Shown: positions 36,066-45,905 of the stretch, piece by piece
How positions within the stretch are numbered: the first letter of the stretch is position 1
Layout: each line of letters opens with the position of its first letter
Origin: Dermatemys mawii
Taxonomy: Eukaryota; Chordata; Testudines; Dermatemydidae
Reading direction: 5' to 3'
Assembly: GCA_007922305.1 (NCBI GenBank)
Contig: ML677358.1
Span: 17,285,327-17,349,326 of the forward strand
Length of the DNA: 64,000 nt
Notes under the pieces: model-generated
Database searches by the model: none
The model's input: the letters and a program-made list of their open reading frames with translations, nothing else
What the model was told of the DNA's origin: nothing
Program-made: the position numbers and the translations under genes

Positions 36066-37341
36066 GTAAGGAAGAGAAAACACCAGAGGAACTAATTAAG
36101 TCGTAATGGACCCTGTGCTGTGAGATAACTTACTATCATTAAACAGTAGAGAGGAGGGTAGCTAAGGCTTCTAGTAAAGTACAAGTTAAAAGTTAGCTCC
36201 GCTGCGTAGAAACAAAAGATAAGAATGTTAGAGCTGTGCTAGAGAAGAAGCTGGCTGCACATTTCTAATAAGGAAGCAGAAAATCATTTGAAAGTCAGTC
36301 CAGAGGCGAAAGGTTAGTTGTGTGACTTCAGGGTCAGGAAGAAAATATTCACTCTGACATTTCATTTGTAACAGGCACAGCACTGTCCCAAGATACTTTT
36401 AGCTCACCTTAGATCTCTAGAACTCTGGTGGTTAGCGGCAGCTGTGCACAGATGCTCTGCAACTGAGTGCTTTCCAAACCCAAAGCTCCTTCTGCTACTA
36501 AAGAACCCTCATTCTCATTAGCACTTCATGTTTGATGGGGAAACCAATGTTTCAGAAATCCACAGCCTGGTGTGTCTCTGAGAGCATGAGTGATTTGTGT
36601 CGAGAGAGTGGCATGTAAATGCTTATGATACAAATAGAGCAGTCTATGGCCGAAGTATTGTTGTGTGACAGAGTCACACATAAACATCCATAAACATGTT
36701 GTTTCTACATGAGTTTGGATTGTCTGGCTGGCTTATGTAACACCTGATCTCCAGTCACAGTGCTAAATAATTAACCAGCTTCAGTAACCAATGGCTTTAG
36801 GTGCATATTAAAATCACCTTGAGGAGGGAAATAATTCATTCCTAAACTCCCAGATTTTGCCCTTTGTTGGTCATTTGCCGTTTATTTCCCATGGAATCTT
36901 TGTGTCACTCGAGTGACTGTTTTGATAGAGCTTGGAAGTGTCTAGATGGCTGTTAGAAGAAGTTACAGCAGCTCTGTCACACACATGCACACACCATGCC
37001 AACACTGAAATGAGACCTAACACAGCAAACTGGCTAGTAGAGATGCAAGCTTTAGGGAAGGCATTGGAGGTTGACTTTCGGAAAAGATCATAAACTTACT
37101 GCTGATGGCCTGTTTGGCTTGGAATGTCAGATACTTCTTCACCACGGGGATCAGTGCAACATAAATACCCAAATGCTTTTATTTTGATGTATAAAGTCTG
37201 CAATCTACACCCATCACATGCTCTGGATATCTTTGCATACACTTAAAAGTCATGGTAAATTATATACCATCACATAATATAACTGAACCTAAATGTACCA
37301 CTCTAAAAATCTCCTCCTCCATAGGTTAGAAACCAACTCCT
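36066..37341. other. SGCD intron, nothing recognised
   Basis: Donor at 36066, then unremarkable intron with no repeat family I can name. Confidence 0.5.
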
Positions 37342-37480
37342 AGAATCATAGAATATCAAGGTTGGAAGAGACCTCAGGAGGTCATCTAGTTCAATCCCCT
37401 GCTTAAAGCAGGCCAACCCCAATTAAATCATCCCAACCCAGGCTTTCTCAAGCCAGGCCTTAAAAACCTCTAAGTATGGA
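37342..37480 (-). mobile_element. CR1 LINE 3' end
   Basis: agaatcatagaatatcaagg, gacctcaggaggtcatctag and ccaggccttaaaaacctcta give a reverse-strand CR1 tail of about 140 bp. Confidence 0.92.
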
Positions 37481-39323
37481 ATAGAATCACATGAAGACAG
37501 CAGTAATTGTAATTGAATATAGTAACAGCCCCTGTGTCCGTCCACCCACATCCCCTTACATGCCCCAGAAGAAGGCTGGGATCACACAGCATGTCTCAAA
37601 TGCAAATTCTTCAATGAGGAGTGGGAAAGAGAATTCCACAATTGAGAGCCCTTCATAGAGAACACCCTGCCAGCAGCTCCCATCTCTTTAAATTGAGGGA
37701 TTTCCAGTTTAAGCAACTCTGCTGATCTCAGCTGAGTTGGAACAGCATGCAGTGTGAGGCTGGCTCCGGAGGGAACCTCTTTCCACATAGGGCTTTACCA
37801 GTTAAAACCAACATCTGGAACTCCACACAGAGGACTCACAGGCTGCCAGCACAGCTCATGGAAAGCTGATAATGTGAGATCTCAGTGTGACACTCTGATT
37901 AGTAAGCAAGCTGCTGCAATCTACACCAGTTTCCGAGTGGTTTTAAGATGTAGTCCTGTATCGAGCACGTTGCAGTGGCAAGGAGGTAGAGAGAGAAATT
38001 AAAGCCTAAAAGCTGCCAAAAATTGTGAGATTTTCTCAGAATGGTTTGCAGGATCCTTTAGTGTTTCCATGGAATTAAACAGTTTCTACCTTCTCTGCCC
38101 ACCATTGTGCATGCAAGTAATAGTTTGTACATTCAGGCAGCATTGGCGTGCATAAATGCTAGTGCACACAACTGCATGGGCAAGCAATTGTGAGCACACG
38201 ATGTTAGAGACCACATTTAAAAACCTTGGCCCTTCAAGAGTCATTTCTTTTCTCTTTTGAGAAGTGCGACTAGTCAAGGAGACAGTGAGAGAAACACTGG
38301 GGTCTGATCATCTGCCATAAGCAGTGGGAAATCCATCAGGTTTTCTTGTGTGTGGCACGGGCTTGGTGGAAGAGGAATGTTAAATGGTGATTTTTACACA
38401 TTGAGCCCAGATCAGGTAGCAGATGGGTCATATCTTTGCACTGCTGACCAACAGACCAGCATGGAATGGTCATGAGAACAGGTAATGTTTGTCAGGCTTT
38501 GGAACTAAAAGCATTACCAGAGACTTTTTAGCATGAGACTGGAACACATCAAGAGACAGTGGTAGTATTAAGATAAGAGCAATACTGGCAAAGTATTACA
38601 CACACAAAACTTTCTGAAATATTCAAGGTGACTGCCCTTTATTTTGTCTTGTACACACTTGAAAGCCAGGCACTGAGGGCCTCATCCTGAAGAATGCTCA
38701 TTTGAAAATGCTCGTCATTTCTCAGGATCAGACTCTTAGTACTGGACCTCATCTGCCCCTATTGGTTTCTGTCGAACGGGCCATTAGTCTACAGTTCAAA
38801 ATGAAGCACTAGTTCCTGATTTTTATATTCCTTTTGGATTGGAGTGTGTCAGATACTAGCATCAGTTTATTCAGGGTAAATTTGATTTACGTGGAAGTGA
38901 GAGCCAAGCAAAGAAAGGGCAGATTTTGGACTTGCTTCCTTTCTTCCTTTTCATGCACTCATGCCTTGCAAAAATCTTGGTACCTTGTACAGCTGTACCA
39001 ATGCTTTGAAATCTAGGGCTAGTGACATTCTCTACTATTGCATGCCTGGGTCTTTCTTTAGCAGAAACTCCCAATTGTGACAAGTTGCTTGGTGGTTTTA
39101 TAATGTCAACAAATGTTCATTAAGGTATAGGAAGAAACCATGGTAATTTTTAAAGGGCGGTTTAAACATCATGTTATTACCCTTTCCTAAGGACAAATCA
39201 CTCTCTGAATGGTCTATCAAATTGTAGATCATACATGCAGAATTACTGGGATAATTTCAACACTCAGGTTTATTACATTCATAAAAGAATGATTTTCTTC
39301 AGAAAAATTTTCTCCCATTCTAG
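37481..39323. other. SGCD intron, nothing firmly recognised
   Basis: Unremarkable intron up to the acceptor of the third exon in the window. Frames up to 82 codons overlap on opposite strands and are not convincing. Confidence 0.5.
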
Positions 39324-39443
39324 GTCCCCAAGCAGTGGAAGCACACAGCCAAAAGTTCGAGGTGAAATCCCTCTCTGGAAAATTGCTGTTTTCTGCAGAT
39401 GACAACGAAGTGGTCGTGGGAGCAGAGAGACTGAGAGTTTTAG
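39324..39443 (+). CDS. SGCD: SGCD internal exon, about residues 128-168
   Basis: This 120-nt exon begins with the last two bases of the split glycine codon and ends after the first base of the next glycine codon (phase 1 to 1). It encodes [15 protein letters not shown], then [17 protein letters not shown] and AERLRVL. The acceptor is cccattctag ending at 39323 and the donor is gtaaca at 39444. The LLFSAD motif includes the serine that corresponds to human S151, a position reported in dilated cardiomyopathy; it is unchanged here. The region is part of the extracellular beta-rich sarcoglycan domain. It is only about 3.3 kb downstream of the previous exon. Confidence 0.97.
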
Positions 39444-40739
39444 GTAACAGCTCTTAAACAAATCAACTGTTTTAAAGCTCATCTAAACTTCTCTGAAAGT
39501 TTTCCAAGAGTTTGGTCGAGCTTGGTTTGAAGCTAACACCAAAACTCTTGTTGACATCAGTGGGGGTTGGATCAGGCCTTGGGAGACTGGACTGCTCATG
39601 GGATTAGTAATGGTATTCACTGCCTTGCACTCATCATCTTTGCTTTGAATGTGTCTCAAGCTGATTGTGACCATTGCTGCCATCCGATGGCTGTTAACTA
39701 GCCTTCATAATAAGTTACTGGTGGCTGCAGTCCAGTTTCACTAGAGAAATAAATAACTAGTTTTGGCAGTCTTAGCTGAGAAGTCAAACACTGGATGATT
39801 TTGGAGGCTGAGCTACCCATCAATCCTTTGTGTCAAAGATGAAAGATGATGTTAGAGCAGTGTGGGGGGAGCTTTCATGGCCACAGTCACTGTCCTGGGG
39901 ATAAATAGAGGGCTCCAGTCATGTTGATCTGGTCCCTTTCACCAACCCTAAAGCAATAAGATGTTTAGAAGAACTGCTGCCTACATGGTATTTTTAGTCC
40001 CCATACTAATTTCCTTCATATTCTGTGAGCCTGTATCTTATATTATCTAATTTTTCCTTAATATCCATATGAGAGTTTGGTGTGTCTTGGAGCCCAGTAC
40101 AGCTTTTTTGCTGGCCTGGCTTAATCTGCTAGCCCCAATAAGGGATTCAGCCTCTTGGCAGGCAGCCAGACTCTCCACTGTTGGCCTCCACTGGAGTTCT
40201 TCAGTAATTCAAGGTAGGCCAGGGTAACACGAACTCTGACCAGATTCTATATGAGTCCTACTGGCAGGATTCTCTGTTGGAAGCCACAGAATCGGTGCAT
40301 CCCTCTGCCGCTCCTCCTCTTTCACCTGCTTCATTTACTTTGGGGGCTGTGCTTGCCCTGAAAAGCCCCTCCCCTGTAAACCAGGGGTTTGTCGCTTTAT
40401 GCCACTGCAGCCTGGATCAACTAGCTCCCCAGAGTTTCCTGCACCAGGTCCTTCTGTCAAAGTTTACACTGGCATTAGCTTGTGAGTACGAATGGTGGAA
40501 TCTATGAGCAGCCTTTGTGTTTATTTCAGTTAGGTGGAAAAGAGACTGTTGATGTGTTTTTAATAATTTTTAAACATTTTTTTCTCGTAGTTATATATCA
40601 TAACCCCTTTAGAAGTGCGAAGATTTTTCACCTTCCTCTGCAGCATGAGGCACAGGTCATTTGCAGATTTAAATTAGTGTAAATGGTGGATTCTCTGTAA
40701 GTTGAAGTCTTTAACTCATGATTTGCAGACTTCAGTAAC
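39444..40739. other. SGCD intron, one degenerate palindrome-type repeat
   Basis: aaactcttgttgacatcagt and gggggttggatcaggcct near 39540-39580 are a half copy of the palindromic family. 40080-40450 is somewhat GC-rich, with an unrecognised 76-codon frame. Confidence 0.45.
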
Positions 40740-40832
40740 TCAGCCAGAGGTTAGGTGGCCTGCAATGTGCAGGAGCTCAGACTAGATGATCATGATGGTC
40801 CCTTCTGGCTTTAGAGTCTCTGAATCTAAATC
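40740..40832 (+). mobile_element. SINE/LINE 3' tail
   Basis: gaggttaggtggcctgcaat, caggagctcagactagatga and tcatgatggtcccttctggc match the tail of the tRNA-derived SINE at 51001-51190 in the opposite orientation. The tRNA head is missing, so the copy is 5'-truncated. Confidence 0.75.
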
Positions 40833-40964
40833 TATTGCCTTCCAGTACAGTGCTTGCTGTAGGGTTATAATAGACTTGCAAAGGCATATTGGATGGAGGA
40901 TATTTTTAATAGAGAAAAGAGAACATGTAAGTGTTTGTTTAAAAAATAAAACAATCTATATATC

Positions 40965-42144
40965 TATCACTTTCTGGTTAAAAGACAGGGAACAAAAGGT
41001 AGGAATAAATGGTAAATTTTCAGAATGGAGAGGGGTAACTGGTGGTGTTCCCCAAGGGTCAGTCGTAGGACCAATCCTATTCAACTTATTCATCAATGAT
41101 TTGGAGGAAGGGGTAAACAGTCAGGTGGCAAAGTTTGCAGATGATACTAAACTGCTCAAAATAGTTAAGACCCAAGCAGACTATGAAGAACTTCAAAAAG
41201 ATCTCACAAAACTAAATGATTGGGCAACAAAATGGCAAATGAAATTTAATGTGGATAAATGTAAAGTAATGCACTTTGGAAAAAATAACCCCAACTATAC
41301 GTACAATATGGTGGAGGCTAATTTAGCTACAACTAATCAGGGAAAAGATCTTGGAGTCGTCGTGAATAGTTCTCTGAAGATGTCCCTGCAGTGTGCAGCA
41401 GCAGTCAAAAAAGCAAACAGGATGTTAGGAATCATTAAAAAAGGGATAGAAAATAAGACGGAGAATATCTTATTGCCCTTAGACAAATCCATGGTGCGCC
41501 CACATCTTGAATACTGTGTACAAATGTGGTCTCCTCATCTCAGAAAGGATATACTAGCATTAGGAGAGGTTCAGAGAAGGGCAACTAAAATGATTAGGGG
41601 ATTGGAACGGGTCCCATATGAGGAGAGATTAAAGAGGCTAGGACTTTTTAACTTGGAAAAGAGGAGACTAAGGGGGAATATGATAGAGGTATATAAAATT
41701 ATGAGCGGCATGGAGAAAGTGAATAAGGAAAAGTTATTTACTTGTTCCCATAATAGAAGAACTAGGGGCCACCCAATGAAATTAGTGGGCAGTAGGTTTA
41801 AAACAAATAAAAGGAAGTTCTTCTTTACACAGCGCACAGTCTACCTGTGGAACTCCTTGCCTGAGGAGGCTGTGAAGGCTAGGACTATAACAGGGTTTAA
41901 AAGAGAACTGGATAAATTCATGGAGGTTAAGTCCATTAATGGCTATTAGCCAGGCTGGGTAAGGAATGGTGTCCCTAGCCTCTGTTTGTCAGAGGTGAGT
42001 GATGGATGGCAGGAGAGAGATCACTTGATCTTTACCTGTTAGGTTCACTCACTCTGGGGCACCTGGCATTGGCCACTGTCGGTAGACAGGATACTGGGCT
42101 AGATGGACCTTTGGTCTGATCCATTACGGCCTTTCTTATGTTCT
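40965..42144 (+). mobile_element. CR1 LINE, 5'-truncated, with long open RT frame
   Basis: A 387-codon open frame (40786-41949) contains about 325 codons of uninterrupted CR1 sequence. Landmarks in order: [38 protein letters not shown], the catalytic FADDTKL block (41133-41153), [51 protein letters not shown], and the C-terminus [15 protein letters not shown]. The first 60 or so codons of the frame are flanking sequence read through. The 3' untranslated region ends gcctttcttatgttct. The N-terminal endonuclease and ORF1 are absent, so it is not mobile, but the intact frame suggests a fairly recent insertion. Confidence 0.95.
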
Positions 42145-42899
42145 GTATGGAATATATAGAGAGATATTTTATAATTTGGGGCTTTCCAGACTCCATGGTG
42201 TCTCTTTTTATTAGAAAATTTAAAAATTGACCATTAAAGCAAATGTGCAGTTTTAGAGCAGTAGAATATATACCACAAAATTAGTCTCTTACAACAAGTC
42301 TCCTATGCTCCACTGCACTTTTCAGAGATATTTGATCAAATCAGTTCTTATGAATTCAGGAGATGATCAGTCCAAGTAGTCTCTTGCAGATCTCACAGGA
42401 GAAGGATATGTTAGGTCATTTTTCTTGGTCAAACAAAGTGATAATTAGCTGATAAAAAGTATTCTGCAGGTTGCAAATACTCCTTTTCAGATAACATAGC
42501 TCGAAAAACATTTGTCTGTTATTTACTTGAATTGCTCTGGAGGAATCAGCAGTAGTTTTAGATATATCAGTTTGAGTTTATGCCTCATTTTAATCACTGG
42601 AACATAAGGAGTGGGGAGCTTGCTAATGCTAGAGTGCATTTTTATTTATGTTTGCAGCAGAATCTCGCTCAAGGTTTTATCAGGCTTAGGCAGAGACATG
42701 AAAGAAGAAAAGATACGGTGACAGGAGAATTGAGGTTATACTGTACAGTATTTCAGTAACCTTGAGCTGCAACATTTTCAGAGTTTGTGTTGGGCTTTGA
42801 TTTTTTTCGCCCTCATTTCTGTAAGCAAACTGTGTCTCAGAAAGTGGTTGCCACAGCTGCTTACTAGGCCAGGAGATGTTATACTGAATGTTTGTATTC
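42145..42899. other. Intron, nothing recognised
   Basis: AT-rich intron between the CR1 and the Gypsy-like remnant. Confidence 0.5.
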
Positions 42900-43380
42900 C
42901 TTCCAATATTCTTGTCTGGACCTGAGGGTCAGGATCTTGGATGAAGATAGGCACGAGTAGTGGCAGGAGCTGAAGCCAGAGGTCAGAGCTGGTGTCGGAG
43001 TCAAGCTGAGGGTCAAAGCCAGAGTCTAGAATCAAGCCGAGGGACAGAACTAGAGGCAGGATCAAGAATTGGGCCAGTAATCAATACCAGAGATCAGGAT
43101 CACTGCAGAGGTGAATGGGAGTCGGGTTCTAAATCAGAGCCAGGGTCAGTTCCAGGAGTTCAAAGACAGAGAAGCAGGACAGTCATGGCAGCTAAATAGG
43201 AATCCACATTGCTGCCTGGACACTTCTAGGAGCCAGTTAGGGATCACTCAGACCACTGTCAGTCAGATCACTAGAAGAAGAACATACTGTAGCATGCAGC
43301 CTCTGAGGATTGTGGGTCACAGGGGAGTGGTTACCTATCAGGCCTGCTGACCCGGGTCCAAATCCCAGTGATCCTTATTT
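42900..43380 (-). repeat. Probable degenerate LTR-like copy A of a Gypsy remnant
   Basis: This is a run of imperfect repeats of the type gagggtcaaagccagagtct, agccgaggg and gccagggtcag, then ccaggagttcaaagacagag, ttgctgcctggacac and ctctgaggattgtgggtcac. The same order appears at 44000-44480. With the pol fragment between them, the two blocks look like the LTRs of one element. The borders are approximate. Confidence 0.55.
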
Positions 43381-43999
43381 CATCCTCTTCTCTTTGGGAT
43401 GCCCCCACCAAGCTGGTTTCATCCAGCTGGGCTGCATGGAAGGCCACCACAAGGTTGGATGCATGTACCTGGGACGCTGACTCCCAGGATTGCACCTTGG
43501 GGCCCTAACCTTTGCAGTCAAAGAGCTACCAGAGGGAGCCATGTTTTATTTTAGAGTCCGGTATTTCATGGCCTTCATGTTCATCATGACCTGAACCGGG
43601 GTGAGGGGGGGAGAGGATAGGAAGGCAGTTGGAGTCAGTGCACAAAGGGGTTATCCGCATCTGGCTTCAGTAGAGATAAGTGGAACACTGGGTGTACCCT
43701 GAAGGATCTGAGCAGAACGGTCACCTGCCTGATCAGGTATGGGCCAAGGCACTGATGGTCCAGTTTGCAACAGAACCAGTATCTTGGTCCCAGGTTGAAG
43801 CTCGGTCAGACTGTCGTAGTTGACGTGTGTTGATAGGCCGTCCGCGTTCTTCTCGAAAGCAGAAATGTGCTCATGGTACTTGGGGATGGGAAGAGCAGGA
43901 GTCATCCCTTTACGGTGGTCTCAGCTGAGGCATAGCCTGGGCCCAAGTGCAGGTGATCCGGGTTCCATGTCTCCCTGGAGCCAGCCTTCTCCACAGGTG
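43381..43999 (-). pseudogene. Ty3/Gypsy pol remnant (integrase C-terminal region)
   Basis: On the reverse strand, 43651-43905 reads through ADGLSTHVNYDSL and ELQPGTKILVLLQT. A shifted frame then gives LDHQCLGPYLIRQVTVL and VHPVFHLSLLKPDADN, ending in a stop near 43638. The FHLSLLKP motif is typical of the end of Gypsy integrase. The frame change near 43770 and the missing protease, RT and RNase H regions show a dead, largely deleted copy. Confidence 0.75.
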
Positions 44000-44480
44000 A
44001 TGGGGCTTCCAGGCAAATTGTCAGGAGCCTGGGAAAAGGTAGGTAGGGCTGGTGGCAGAAGCTTGGGAGCCAGGAACTGAAGCTGGGGTCAGGGTCAAGA
44101 GTCAAGCCAAAGGTCAGAATCAGGAATCAAGCTGAGGGTCAGTGTCAGGGGCAGTGCTGAGGTTCTGGGGTCGATTGGGAGTCAGGGTCCAAGCTGAAGC
44201 TGAGGTCAATGCCAGGAGTTCAGAGACAGAGAAGCGGGAATCGACACTGTTGCCTGGACACATCCTGCTATGCCACGTGGTCTTATATAGGATCAAGAAG
44301 CCAATCAGGGATTGCTAAGACAACTGTCAGTTGGATCACTTGAGATGGGACTTTCTGTGGTGTGGAACCTCTGAAAATTGTGAGTTGCAGGGAGTGGCCA
44401 GGTTACAAAAGCTGCTGGGTGGCAGCGTGAGGATGCTGGCTACGTGGTATCACGGCAGGTCTGGGTTCAAGAGCTGCTGG
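44000..44480 (-). repeat. Probable degenerate LTR-like copy B of the Gypsy remnant
   Basis: It shares ccaggagttcagagacagag, gttgcctggacacatcc, caatcagggattgctaagac and aacctctgaaaattgtgagt with copy A, along with the (gggtca)-type degenerate tandem run at 44060-44150. A reverse-strand TATA box (tatataaga, 44281-44289) fits an LTR promoter with transcription towards lower coordinates. Confidence 0.55.
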
Positions 44481-45689
44481 TCTTTACATTAAGCTAGTCC
44501 AATATGTATAGAGGCATAGTCCTCTAATCACTTTGAGATACCAGGTGCTGTTTGTGTCTCTCTGTTGACACGTATCTACACTATGTAAATAATCTTGACT
44601 TGTTCTTGTTGCTTTACGTGTCCTTGTTACAGCAGGATGTGTGGGGCTGCAATCTGGCGTGAAACGCATCTTGGAGAGGTTAGCAGAGCAGTTATTGGAC
44701 ACGTAAACATTATTGATAATCAGTGTCTTTGTTTGTACTTTCTTCCAAGTTGGTTCTGAAAAAGAGTGCTAAAGCCTTAACATGACAAGAGTGCTGTTTT
44801 CTTTTGAAACTGGCTTTCTGCTTTGAATTCTTAAAGACTTCTTCAGTATTAGCAAAGCATTAAAAATCCGATAGAAGATCTGAAATACAGAACTTTATAA
44901 CCGGTACCAGGAGGGCTTATGTTGCCTTTGAGGTGGCATTTGAACTTCTACAATTTGTGTTTACAGATTACAAAATGAAAGCTTCTGCTTTTATTTTTAT
45001 GGGCTTTTTAAAGCCGTCAAAACACACGGGACCGGATTCATGCCCCTCCCTCGTCCTCCATTTCTCACACTTAACAGGACTACTCCAAAGTACTATTCGT
45101 TTTTTAAAAATAATCCCAAATGTTTTTTTGAAACCTCTCTGTTTGAGAGAGTTCTCTCTCCAGTTGAAAACAATCAGAGCTGCTGGCTGTTGGATGCTTT
45201 GACTCCTTCATTTAGTTGCCTAAATGGGATCTGAGCTCATTTGAAAATCTGGCCCATACTTTCAGTGGAGCATTTGCAATGGCCCAACCACCTTTTTCCA
45301 TCAGCAAGATAGTGTGTCTGAATGGCACGCCACTGACGGCTAGACTGTGGATTGCCTGCACAGAGATGGAAAGGAAATAAGAAACCATCCCCCTTAGGTT
45401 ACCCAGATCTTGTGTACAAGTATGAAGAGCTAAGAAATGCTGCCCATCTGCAGCTCCCCATGCCCCAAACAGGTGGGCAGGCAGGCAGGAGCAGGGAATG
45501 TGCAGAGCCTTGGTTCTGGCCCACGAATAGGACAGCCAGGTGCAGGATGGGGAGTCGTAATTTTGCTGCGGCTATAGGCCGGAAATATTTTGCTACCCTT
45601 CTGGAGCAATGAAGGAAGTGAATCTCCTTGAGCTTCCCTGGGATGGCCCAGCCATACTCCGCTCTTGTCTCTCTTTGCCTTAGGTATTT
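44481..45689. other. Intron, nothing firmly recognised
   Basis: A half-repeat with ttgcctaaatgggatctgag and aaaatctggcccat lies near 45216-45256. The rest is unassigned. Short frames on the + strand, 45352-45612 included, match nothing I know. Confidence 0.45.
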
Positions 45690-45905
45690 ATATAATCCTC
45701 GTTACTATAATATTTGAGCACCTCACAATCTTTAATGCATTTATCCTCACACAGCCCTGTGAGGCTGTGCAGGGCTACTACCCCATTTTACAAATGGGGA
45801 ACCGAGGCACAGCGAGACGAAGTGACTTGCTGAAGGTCACACAGGGAATCTGTGGCAGAGTGGAGACAAGGGTTACAAGGGTGGTGCCCTAACTACTGGA
45901 TCGTC
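45690..45905 (-). mobile_element. MIR-like CORE-SINE
   Basis: tttaatgcatttatcctcac, ccattttacaaatggggaac, cgaggcacagcgagacga and tgctgaaggtcacacaggg, followed by ggcagagtgg, give the reverse complement of the MIR core and part of the tRNA-derived head (ccctaactactggatcgtc). A close relative is at 61315-61562. Confidence 0.85.

Noticed and set aside
40786..40964. The first 60 codons of the 387-codon frame as a genuine N-terminal domain
   Set aside because: This part is a SINE-type tail plus flanking intron. CR1 similarity begins only near 40965, so the frame start is fortuitous.
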